From NCBI RefSeq assembly GCF_019430885.1, contig NZ_JAHYBZ010000003.1:248001-312000 (forward strand): 64,000 nucleotides of DNA, in the 5' to 3' direction. Shown here piece by piece: positions 8,426 through 16,020 of the stretch. The position numbers and the translations under genes are program-made. Numbering within the stretch: position 1 is the stretch's first letter; every line of letters starts with the position of its first letter. Origin of the DNA: Roseomonas alba (GTDB lineage: Bacteria > Pseudomonadota > Alphaproteobacteria > Acetobacterales > Acetobacteraceae). A model generated the notes under the pieces. That model searched no databases and had not been told where the DNA came from. It was given only the letters and a program-made list of their open reading frames with translations.

Positions 8426-8457
8426 AAGCCGGTCGGGGGCGACCCTGGCCGGCTTTT
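8426..8457 (+). terminator. Rho-independent terminator of gltA
   Basis: AAGCCGG (8426-8432) pairs with CCGGCTT (8449-8455), with a GC-rich loop, and the right arm runs into TTTT. It lies 27 nt after the gltA stop codon. This is the clearest intrinsic terminator in the window. Confidence 0.75.
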
Positions 8458-8509
8458 CGTTGCGCCGAACCCTGCCTAGGCTCGCGTGCCCAGGAATGGA
8501 GACACGGCG

Positions 8510-9898
8510 ATGGCGTCCTATGATCCGCGCGACTTCCGCGCACTGACCTTCCACGACGCCACGGCCGGATTCCGCGACGGTGGCGACACGCCGCGCGCCT
8601 TCCTGGAACGCTGCCTGGAGACCATCGCGGCCCGCGAGCCGACGGTCCGTGCCTGGGTGGTGACGAATGTCGAGGGTGCCCGCGCCGCCGCCGATGCCAG
8701 CACGGCGCGCTGGAAGGCCGGCCAGCCGCTGTCCCCCATCGACGGCATGCCGGTCGGCATCAAGGATCTGCTCGAAACGCGGGACATGCCGACGCAGATG
8801 GGCTGCGTGGCCTATCGTGGGAATTTCCCGAAACGCGACAACGCCGCCGTCTGGGCGCTGCGCGAGGCGGGCGCGGTGGTGCTCGGCAAGACGGTGACGA
8901 CGGAACTCGGCGGCGCGCATCCGGGGCCGACCACCAATCCCTTCGACCAGACGCGCACGCCGGGGGGGTCGTCCTCAGGTTCGGCCGCGGTGGTGGGCGC
9001 ACGCATGGTGCCCGCCGCGCTCGGCACGCAGGTGGGCGGGTCGGTGATCCGGCCGGCGGCCTATTGCGGGAACATCGCGCTGAAGCCGAGCCAGGGCGGC
9101 CTCAACCGCGGCGAACGCCAGGCCACCAGCATGTCCACCACCGGCGTCCATGCCGGGTCGATCGAGGATATGTGGCTGGTCGCCAAGGCGATCGCGACGC
9201 GCGCCGGCGGCGATCCCGGTCGCCCCGGGCTGGTCGGTCCCGATGCGCCGCCACTGGCGCAGCGGCCCATGGTGGTCGGCGTCATGGAGACGGAAGGCTG
9301 GCCGCGCCTCGACGACGCCAGCAAGACTGCCTTCGAACAGGTGGTGGAACGCCTGCGCGCGCAGGGCGTCACGGTGCTGCGCCGCGACCAACCGGCGCTG
9401 GCGGCCTTCGAGGATGCGCTGGTCGGCGCCCAGGCCATGGCCAACGGCATCACCGGCTGGGAGAATCACTGGCTGTTCCGCAACCTGGTCGCGCTGAACG
9501 CGGACGGCATCAGCGCGCGGTCGAAAGCCGTGCTGGCGGCGGCGGAAAAGCGGACGCCGGAGGACTACCGACTGTTCCTCGTCCAGCGGGAGGCACTGCG
9601 CGCGCGCCATGCGGCGCTGACCGGCGTCGTCGATGCGCTGATCGCCCCGGCCTGCCCGGGCCCGGCGCCGGTCTGGGCGGGCGACGTGCCGGGGCAGCCG
9701 CTCGTGGCGAGGCCCACCGGCGAGGCAGTGTTCAACGTGCCGAGTTCGGCCATCGGCGCGCCCGCCGTCACCGTGCCACTCGCCTCGGTGGGCGGCATGC
9801 CCTTCGGTATCCAGGTGATGACGCAGCTTCAGACGGATGCACAGGCGACGGCGATCGCGCGCTGGATGCTCGAGACCATCGAACCCGTGATCGGATGA
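8510..9898 (+). CDS. Amidase (amidase signature family)
   Basis: The 462-residue enzyme has the Ser-cisSer-Lys arrangement of amidase-signature hydrolases: the catalytic Lys in GIKDLLET (about residue 85), the Gly/Ser loop TPGGSSSGSA (about 150-159) and the nucleophile region GTQVGGSVIRPA (Ser near 177). It hydrolyses a carboxamide to acid and ammonia; the specificity is not readable. ATG 8510 is preferred over an in-frame GTG at 8486 because GGAGAC lies just upstream and the family N-terminus begins there. Its stop overlaps the glpD start (ATGATG), so the two are co-translated, although there is no obvious metabolic link. Confidence 0.9.
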   Translation: MASYDPRDFRALTFHDATAGFRDGGDTPRAFLERCLETIAAREPTVRAWVVTNVEGARAAADASTARWKAGQPLSPIDGMPVGIKDLLETRDMPTQMGCVAYRGNFPKRDNAAVWALREAGAVVLGKTVTTELGGAHPGPTTNPFDQTRTPGGSSSGSAAVVGARMVPAALGTQVGGSVIRPAAYCGNIALKPSQGGLNRGERQATSMSTTGVHAGSIEDMWLVAKAIATRAGGDPGRPGLVGPDAPPLAQRPMVVGVMETEGWPRLDDASKTAFEQVVERLRAQGVTVLRRDQPALAAFEDALVGAQAMANGITGWENHWLFRNLVALNADGISARSKAVLAAAEKRTPEDYRLFLVQREALRARHAALTGVVDALIAPACPGPAPVWAGDVPGQPLVARPTGEAVFNVPSSAIGAPAVTVPLASVGGMPFGIQVMTQLQTDAQATAIARWMLETIEPVIG

Positions 9899-11385
9899 TG
9901 GACGACCAGGTCTTCGACATCGTCGTCGTCGGCGGCGGCATCAACGGGTGTGGCATCGCGCGCGATGCCGTGGGGCGCGGCTTCTCGGTCTGCCTGCTGG
10001 AACGCGACGACCTGGCGAGCGCCACCTCCTCGGCCTCGACCAAGCTGATCCATGGCGGGCTGCGCTATCTGGAACACTACGAGTTCCGCCTGGTGCGTGA
10101 GGCACTGGCGGAGCGCGAGGTCATGCTGCGCATCGCTCCGCACATCGTCTGGCCGATGCGTTTCGTGCTGCCGCATCGGCCGGAGATGCGGCCGCGCTGG
10201 ATGATCCGCGCGGGGCTGTTCCTCTATGACCACCTGGCCCGTCGCGTCAGCCTGCCGCCACATGAGGCGATCGACTGCCGCACCCATCCCTGGGGCCAGC
10301 CGCTGCAGCCGGGCATCACCAACGCCTTCGCCTATTCCGACTGCTGGGTGGAGGATTCCCGCCTGGTGCTGCTGAATGCGCGCGATGCCGCCGCGCGCGG
10401 TGCGACCATCCTGACGCGCACCGCCATGGTCGGCACCACCCGCCACGCCGATCACTGGGAAGTCCGCACCGAGACGGCCAACGGAACGCGACGCACCCTG
10501 CGCGCGCGCGTGCTGGTGAACGCCGCCGGCCCCTGGGTGATGGAGGCCTTCGGCCTCGCCGGCCAGAAGCCGCGCGGCCATGTGCGCCTCATCAAGGGCA
10601 GCCACATCGTCGTGCCAGCCCTGCATGACGGGACGCAGGCCTATCTGCTGCAGAACGACGATGGCCGCGTGGTCTTCGTCATCCCTTACGAGAATGGCTT
10701 CTCCCTGATCGGCACCACGGATGTGCCCTATGACGGTGATCCACGCAGGGTGCATGCGTCGGCGGAGGAGATCGCCTATCTCTGCGCTGCCGTCGGCCAG
10801 CAGTTTCGCACGGCGCCCAGGCCGGGGGACGTGGTCTGGACCTACAGCGGCGTGCGGCCGCTCTACGACGACGGTTCGTCGGACGCGTCTTCGGTCACGC
10901 GCGACTACGTGCTGGAACTGGACGCGGCCACCGGCGTGGCGCCGTTGCTCTCCGTGCTCGGTGGCAAGATCACCACCTATCGCCGCCTCGCGGAGGAAGC
11001 CGTCGGGCGCATCGCCAAGGCCGCGGGCCGCGACGCCGGCACGCCCTGGACCGGGACGGCGGCGCTGCCGGGCGGCGAGCTCGGCGCCGGGGGGCTGCCG
11101 GCCTTCGAGGCCGAGGCGGCGCGGCGCCATCCCTGGCTGCCGCCGGCGCTGCTGCGGCGTCTGGTGCGCGGCTATGGGTCGGAACTCGACCTGCTGCTGG
11201 ACGGGGCGCGCAGCGAGGCGGATCTGGGCGCGGCATTGGGCGGCGGGTTGACGGAGCGCGAGGTCGCCTGGATGCAGGCGCACGAATGGGCGCGCACGGC
11301 CGACGACGTGATGTGGCGGCGGTCGAAACTGGGGCTGCACATGACGGCGGTGGAGCGCGAGGCGCTGACGGCACGGCTCGGGTAA
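9895..11385 (+). CDS. glpD: Aerobic glycerol-3-phosphate dehydrogenase
   Basis: The 496-residue FAD enzyme oxidises sn-glycerol-3-phosphate to dihydroxyacetone phosphate at the inner membrane and passes electrons to quinone. The N-terminus carries the Rossmann dinucleotide motif VVVGGGINGCGIARDA, followed by the very conserved SSASTKLIHGGLRYLEHYEF block (about 43-62). Further GlpD blocks are RLIKGSHIVVP, VFVIPYENGFSLIGTTD and TYSGVRPLYDD, and the C-terminal lid domain is present (HEWARTADDVMWRRSKLG). The start is ATG 9895 or the adjacent ATG 9898, overlapping the amidase stop. No glpK or glpF is adjacent. Confidence 0.96.
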   Translation: MMDDQVFDIVVVGGGINGCGIARDAVGRGFSVCLLERDDLASATSSASTKLIHGGLRYLEHYEFRLVREALAEREVMLRIAPHIVWPMRFVLPHRPEMRPRWMIRAGLFLYDHLARRVSLPPHEAIDCRTHPWGQPLQPGITNAFAYSDCWVEDSRLVLLNARDAAARGATILTRTAMVGTTRHADHWEVRTETANGTRRTLRARVLVNAAGPWVMEAFGLAGQKPRGHVRLIKGSHIVVPALHDGTQAYLLQNDDGRVVFVIPYENGFSLIGTTDVPYDGDPRRVHASAEEIAYLCAAVGQQFRTAPRPGDVVWTYSGVRPLYDDGSSDASSVTRDYVLELDAATGVAPLLSVLGGKITTYRRLAEEAVGRIAKAAGRDAGTPWTGTAALPGGELGAGGLPAFEAEAARRHPWLPPALLRRLVRGYGSELDLLLDGARSEADLGAALGGGLTEREVAWMQAHEWARTADDVMWRRSKLGLHMTAVEREALTARLG

Positions 11386-11530
11386 GGCCGCGGCCGCGCG
11401 CAGCGGCGGCGCCCCACCCGGAACGGCCCTCTGGAGCTCCGCAGCAGGTTGCGCTGGATCAATACGCGCCAGGCACGACCGCCGCAGCTTGACCTGCGAG
11501 GGGGAAACAACCCAAGCGGGAGCGAACATC

Positions 11531-12097
11531 ATGAAACGCCGATCCCTGGTGCCGTTGATTGTCGGCACGACCCTCTTGCCCGCGATGCGGGCCGCGGCGC
11601 AGCCAGCGCCCACCGTGATCCGTGTCGCCCTTCTCGATGTTTCTGCTCTCATGCCGCGCGGCGCAGGCGCCGACTGGCCTGGACAGGGGCCGGGCTGGGG
11701 TGGCGGCATGATGGGGTGGGGACCTGGCGCCGGGCGCGGCGGAGGCCGTGGCTTCGGCCCCGGGATGATGGGCATGGGCATGATGTCGATCCGCCCTGAC
11801 CGTGGTGACGCGAAGACCGGCCCGCTGCGCTTCGAGGTGACCAACTGGTCGCGCAGCGTGCTGCACGAAATGCTCATCGTCGCCGTGGATCACCCGGATT
11901 CGCCGCTGCCTTATGATTCGGGCACGGGCCGCGTTCCCGAGGATCAGGTGCGCGTTCTCGGCGACACCGGGGACATGCAGCCGAATGCGAGCGCGACGGT
12001 CGATGTCACGCTGCAGCCCGGCGCCTATCTGCTGTTGTGCAACCTGCCGGGTCACTATGCGGCCGGGATGGTCGCACCCTTCATGGTCACGCGCTGA
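11531..12097 (+). CDS. Periplasmic cupredoxin-like copper-binding protein with a Met/Gly-rich insertion
   Basis: The 188-residue precursor has a signal peptide (MKRRSLVPLIVGTTLLPAMRAAAQ, cleavage near residue 23). The C-terminal half is a cupredoxin fold: His in LHEMLIVAV and the Cys-His-Met ligand loop LLLCNLPGHYAAGMVAPFM, which together form a type 1 copper site. Between the first strand and the fold lies a low-complexity Gly/Met-rich stretch (about residues 51-85) with seven methionines, unusual for a simple cupredoxin and resembling Cu(I)-binding Met motifs. The start at 11531 follows GGGAG about 8 nt upstream. Copper handling or electron transfer in the periplasm is likely; the partner is unknown. 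Confidence 0.8.
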   Translation: MKRRSLVPLIVGTTLLPAMRAAAQPAPTVIRVALLDVSALMPRGAGADWPGQGPGWGGGMMGWGPGAGRGGGRGFGPGMMGMGMMSIRPDRGDAKTGPLRFEVTNWSRSVLHEMLIVAVDHPDSPLPYDSGTGRVPEDQVRVLGDTGDMQPNASATVDVTLQPGAYLLLCNLPGHYAAGMVAPFMVTR

Positions 12098-12108
12098 CGC
12101 GGCGCTTT

Positions 12109-12138
12109 GCCGGAGAGGGGACGGAGCCCCTCTCTGGC
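12109..12138 (+). terminator. Hairpin after the cupredoxin gene
   Basis: A 12-bp stem (with one G-T pair) joins 12109-12120 to 12127-12138 around ACGGAG, 11 nt after the stop codon. No U-tract follows. The GAGAGGGG/CCCCTCTC core matches the hairpin after the metallophosphoesterase gene. Confidence 0.5.
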
Positions 12139-12240
12139 GCTGTCCTGTTCCAGGGCTCCGTCCGATCAACCTGCCGCAACAGGGATGGCGAAGTCTGTCG
12201 GATGCAGGCCCGATGGACAGGTTGTCCCGGTCCTTCCCTG

Positions 12241-13011
12241 TCAGGCCTCGGCAGGCACCAGGTCGAAGGTGGTGATGTCGTCCAGGGTCTCGCCAAACCA
12301 GCCGCGGATCTCGGCGTGCTGGCGGCCGATGGGGCGCGGCACGCCGTTCTCGACCGTCATGGGCAGGTCATGGCCGGGGATCAGCAGGCAGCCGGGGCGA
12401 TCGCGGCAGATCGCCCAGATCATATCGATGGTCGCGCGGCTCACGGCAGGGTCATAGGTCATGTCGGTGCGGCGCGTGGTCAGTTCGATGCGGTTCTTCG
12501 CCGCATCCTGCAGCAGCACGCAGTCCTGCCCGTCGCCGGCGATCACGAAGATCAGGTGCCCGGGCGTGTGACCCGGCGCGAGATGCGCGGTGATGCCCGG
12601 CAGCACCGTGTCGCCTTCGTCGATCAGGTGCAGGGTGGGCCATTGCGCCAGGGCGGCGACGGCGTGCTCGGGCACCGAAGTCTCGCCCCAGGGCAGGCCC
12701 AGCGCCCAGGCCAGTTCCTTGCGCCCAATCGCGATGCGCGCCTGGCGGAACAGCGGCCAGTTCACGCAATGGTCGTGATGCGAATGGCTCAGCAGCAGGT
12801 CGGTGACGTCGCCGGGGGTGAGACCACGCTCCTTCAGCTTGGCGGGCAGGACCTTGCGCATCCCGTATCCGCCACCGTCGAGCAGCACGACGCGCCCATG
12901 GCCGCGCATCAGCACCACGGTGCTCCAGCCCAGAGCGCCATGCGGCACGACCTTGCCCGGATACCCGTTCACCAGGATTTCGAGATCCCAGCCGCCACCT
13001 TGCCACTTCAT
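12241..13011 (-). CDS. Metallo-beta-lactamase-fold hydrolase
   Basis: The 256-residue protein has the zinc-binding motif SHSHHDH (about residues 76-82, HxHxDH pattern), a second His in PGHTPGH (about 146-152), an Asp in LLQDAA and a late His in IPGHD. These are the ordered ligands of the metallo-beta-lactamase superfamily. The N-terminal part (GWSTVVLMRGHGRVVLLDGG) fits N-acyl-homoserine-lactonase or glyoxalase-II-like hydrolases, but the substrate is not determined. There is no signal peptide. It lies downstream of, and on the same strand as, the maleate-isomerase-like gene (68 nt gap), so the two may form an operon. Confidence 0.85.
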   Translation of the reverse strand: MKWQGGGWDLEILVNGYPGKVVPHGALGWSTVVLMRGHGRVVLLDGGGYGMRKVLPAKLKERGLTPGDVTDLLLSHSHHDHCVNWPLFRQARIAIGRKELAWALGLPWGETSVPEHAVAALAQWPTLHLIDEGDTVLPGITAHLAPGHTPGHLIFVIAGDGQDCVLLQDAAKNRIELTTRRTDMTYDPAVSRATIDMIWAICRDRPGCLLIPGHDLPMTVENGVPRPIGRQHAEIRGWFGETLDDITTFDLVPAEA

Positions 13012-13079
13012 CCGGACCTCCCCCTCCCTCGCCGTCGAAGCCTAGGCCCGCGCCGTGCACAGGACCAGACGGCGTACCC

Positions 13080-13826
13080 TCATGCCCTGGCGGGGATGAT
13101 CTCGCAGGGGCCCGTGACGGTGAAGATGCGGCCGAGCCCGGCAGCGGGCGTCGGATCGGCGCCGATCGCCGCCAGGCAGGCCCAGACGCCAGCCGCAGCG
13201 GAATCGATGACAGGCAGGCCGAGTTCCGCTTCGAGCGGCGCCATGGTCGCGAGGCCGGCGAGGTTGGTGCTCCAGATCAGGATGCCATCGGGGCGCGCAT
13301 CCGCCACCAGCCCGCGGGCGAGGTCCATGATCCGCGCCGCCGGCACCAGCGACGCGTCATGGTTGTTTGTCAGGTCGAGGCTTCGCACGGCGACGAGCTC
13401 GCGCCCCAGTCCCGCGGCGGCTTCCTGGGCATAGGCTGCCGCGCCGGGGGTGATGATGCCGACGCGGTGGACATCGAGCGCATCGAGCAGGCCGACCGTC
13501 GCGAGCGATGTCGTGGTCGCGGGACACCCGGCGGCCGCCGCCATGGTCGCTGCCAGAGCGCGATCCGCGGCGAGGCCAAGCCCCGCCCCGCGCGTGCCGT
13601 TCCAGCACACGACGCCGGGCTCGGCATGGCCGAGTTGCCAAGACGCGTGGCGATACGGTTCTTCGGCATAACCGTCCTTCGGCTGGCCGATCCCGGCGCC
13701 ATAATAGGTGATCCGCGCCACGCAGGAATCGATGCCGGGAAACAGCGGCATGATGCCCGCCAGCGTGCGTTCCACCACGCGGTTGGAGGATGGGGTGATC
13801 GTCCCGATCGCCTGGCGGGTGGTCAT
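13080..13826 (-). CDS. Maleate isomerase/arylmalonate decarboxylase-like protein (Asp/Glu racemase superfamily)
   Basis: The 248-residue protein has the two-lobed racemase-superfamily pattern. The first catalytic Cys region is present (EPGVVCWNGTRGAG, about residues 70-83). In the second lobe the usual SCTNLR motif appears as IWSTNLAG, so the second cysteine is replaced by serine. Known relatives are maleate cis-trans isomerase (two Cys) and arylmalonate decarboxylase (one Cys). This protein has the opposite single Cys from the decarboxylase, so its reaction is open. GGAGAG is about 9 nt before ATG 13826. It is divergent from a second racemase-family gene at 13906. Confidence 0.7.
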   Translation of the reverse strand: MTTRQAIGTITPSSNRVVERTLAGIMPLFPGIDSCVARITYYGAGIGQPKDGYAEEPYRHASWQLGHAEPGVVCWNGTRGAGLGLAADRALAATMAAAAGCPATTTSLATVGLLDALDVHRVGIITPGAAAYAQEAAAGLGRELVAVRSLDLTNNHDASLVPAARIMDLARGLVADARPDGILIWSTNLAGLATMAPLEAELGLPVIDSAAAGVWACLAAIGADPTPAAGLGRIFTVTGPCEIIPARA

Positions 13827-13905
13827 GCGGGCTCGCTCTCCGTCCTGTGCCGCCGCAGAATGGCACGATGGCGCGTGCCGCACAGGCCGTGTGCCCTGAG
13901 CCTCG

Positions 13906-14577
13906 ATGAACGGGTCTGGACGAATGCGGCTGCTGCTCGTGAACCCCAATACCAATGCGCGGACCACGGCGCTCATGACCGCGATCGCGCAGGACGCCGC
14001 CCCGGAAGGCGTGACGGTGCAGAGTGCGACGGCCGGACGCGGGGCACCGCTCATCCTCGACCCGGCGATGCTCGCCATCGCGGGGGAGGCCGTGCAGGAG
14101 CTGATCGCAGCCACGGATCTCTCCCCCTTCGCCGGCGTCGTGGTGGCGGCCTTCGGCGATCCCGGGCTCGATGCGCTCCGCGCCGCCTGCCCGATTCCGG
14201 CAACCGGCATCGCCGAGGCCGCGATGGCCGAGGCCGCCACCCATGGCCGCTTTGCCGTGGTCACCACCACGCCGCTGCTGGTGGAATCCGTCGCCCGCCG
14301 CGCGGAAGCCTATGGCCATGGCAGCGCCTTCGCCGGGACTTGGCTGACGACGGGCGATACTTCCGCGGTGATGGCCGATCCGGACCGCCTGACGGCGGCG
14401 CTGGAGGCCGCCGCGAGGTTGGCCCTGGCGGAATCGGCGGTCCAGGCGATCATCATCGGCGGCGGACCCCTGGCAGCCGCAGCCGCCGCGCTGCGACCCC
14501 GCCTGCCGGTGCCGGTGATCGAACCTGTGCCGGCGGCGGTCCGCCTCGCCCTATTCCGGGCCGCCCCGGCCACGTGA
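13906..14577 (+). CDS. Asp/Glu/hydantoin racemase family protein
   Basis: The 223-residue protein begins LLLVNPNTNARTT, the typical start of hydantoin racemases (NPNT phosphate/substrate loop), and contains VVVAAFGDPGLDALR and PATGIAEAAM. In hydantoin racemase the first loop is ACFGDP with a catalytic Cys and the second is LGCAG; here they read AAFGDP and IIGGGPLA, so both cysteines are absent. That makes classical two-base racemisation unlikely and points to a divergent activity. Starts at 13906 or 13924 (ATGCGGCTG) are both possible. It faces the maleate-isomerase-like gene across a 79-nt divergent promoter region. Confidence 0.75.
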   Translation: MNGSGRMRLLLVNPNTNARTTALMTAIAQDAAPEGVTVQSATAGRGAPLILDPAMLAIAGEAVQELIAATDLSPFAGVVVAAFGDPGLDALRAACPIPATGIAEAAMAEAATHGRFAVVTTTPLLVESVARRAEAYGHGSAFAGTWLTTGDTSAVMADPDRLTAALEAAARLALAESAVQAIIIGGGPLAAAAAALRPRLPVPVIEPVPAAVRLALFRAAPAT

Positions 14578-14688
14578 CCGTATCCCCCGACGCGGATTCG
14601 GGTAGAATCGGATAGCCTTCGGCCCTGGCCCCGCAGGCCGGACAGGCTACAAGGCGCGCATGATCCCCAACTCGGAACCCTCGGCCTG

Positions 14689-16020
14689 ATGTCGGGAGGC
14701 ACCGCCACCGCCGCCGATCTCGCCCGGACCATGGCCCTCGAGGCCTGGCGCACCGGGTCGCGGCTGTGCGAATGCTCCAGTTGCGGCCAGTTCCAGCGGC
14801 TGCCGAGCCTGGTGCCCGGGCAATCCGCGCGCTGCATCCGCTGCGACACCGTGCTGCGCCGCGCCCGCATCGACCCGCTGGGTCGCGCCCTGGCGTTGAA
14901 CCTCGCCGCCCTGTCGCTGTTCGCCGTGGCCTGCCTGATGACGCTGATGACGGTCAGCACGGCGGGGATGGTCCGCCACGCCAGCCTGTTCAGCGGGCCG
15001 ATCGACATGGGCCGCAGCGGGCTGTGGGAACTGACCATCGTGGTGATGTTCACCACCGTCATCGCCCCGGTCGCGAAGCTGTCCTGCATGACCTATGTGC
15101 TGGCCGGCCTGCGGCTGCCGCGCCCGCCACGCCATGTCCGCCGGGTCTATGCCTGGGTCGAGCACCTCCGCCCCTGGTCGATGGTCGAGGTCTTCCTGCT
15201 CGGCGTGCTGGTCGCCTACACCAAGCTGATCGACCTGGTGCATATCGAGCTCGGCATCGCGCTCTACGCCATGGGCCTGCTGATGCTGACCATGATCGCG
15301 GCGGAAGCGGTGCTCGACCGCCAGGCGGTGTGGGAGGAGATGGAGCGCCGCGGCGTGCCGCATGGCGACATCGACCACGCGGCGACCGCCCTCGCATCGT
15401 CCGCCGAGGGCGCGCTGTCCTGCCACACCTGCGGCCTGGTCAGCCTGCCGCATGATCATGACGATCACTGCCCGCGCTGCGGCAGCCATCTGCATGTGCG
15501 CAAGCCGAATGCGATGGGCCGCGCCGTGGCGCTGCTGATCGCGGCGGCCATCCTCTATGTGCCGGCCAATGTCTATCCGGTGCTGCAATTCATCCAGCTC
15601 GGCTCCGGCCAGCCCAGCACCATCCTGGGCGGTGTGGTCGAATTGCTGGATGGCGGGATGTGGCCGCTGGCGCTGCTGGTCTTCTTCGCCTCGGTCGCGG
15701 TGCCGATGCTCAAGATCATGGGGCTCGCCCTGTTGCTGCTGTCCGTGCGCTTCGCCTGGACCAGCCGGCTCCGCGACCGCACCCGGCTCTATTTCGCCGT
15801 CAACGCCATCGGACGCTGGTCGATGATCGACATCTTCATGGAGACCATCCTCGTCGCGCTGGTGCGCTTCGGCTCGGTGGTCAGCATCGAACCCGGCATG
15901 GGGGCCATCGCCTTCTGTGGCGTCGTCATCCTGACGATGTTCGCCGCCGAGGGCTTCGACCCGCGCCTGATGTGGGACGCGGCGGGCGAGAACGACCATA
16001 TGCGCGTGGAGCCCCGGTGA
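14689..16020 (+). CDS. pqiA: Paraquat-inducible protein A (intermembrane lipid transport)
   Basis: The 443-residue integral membrane protein is made of two PqiA domains. Each starts with a rubredoxin-like pair of CxxC motifs (CSSCGQ...CIRC near residues 28-48; CHTCGL...CPRC near 245-264) and continues with about four membrane helices. PqiA is the inner-membrane partner of the MCE protein PqiB in the Pqi envelope lipid transport system. Its TGA shares one base with the ATG of pqiB, so expression is coupled. A TAGAAT sequence at 14603 could be the -10 of the operon, but no good -35 is seen. Confidence 0.93.
   Translation: MSGGTATAADLARTMALEAWRTGSRLCECSSCGQFQRLPSLVPGQSARCIRCDTVLRRARIDPLGRALALNLAALSLFAVACLMTLMTVSTAGMVRHASLFSGPIDMGRSGLWELTIVVMFTTVIAPVAKLSCMTYVLAGLRLPRPPRHVRRVYAWVEHLRPWSMVEVFLLGVLVAYTKLIDLVHIELGIALYAMGLLMLTMIAAEAVLDRQAVWEEMERRGVPHGDIDHAATALASSAEGALSCHTCGLVSLPHDHDDHCPRCGSHLHVRKPNAMGRAVALLIAAAILYVPANVYPVLQFIQLGSGQPSTILGGVVELLDGGMWPLALLVFFASVAVPMLKIMGLALLLLSVRFAWTSRLRDRTRLYFAVNAIGRWSMIDIFMETILVALVRFGSVVSIEPGMGAIAFCGVVILTMFAAEGFDPRLMWDAAGENDHMRVEPR

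Noticed and set aside
6837..8543. Minus-strand open frame of 568 codons opposite gltA
   Set aside because: It mirrors citrate synthase codon structure and has no recognisable motif.
9829..11877. Minus-strand open frame of 682 codons opposite glpD
   Set aside because: glpD is certain on the other strand; the frame has no family motif and a biased Pro/Arg/His composition.
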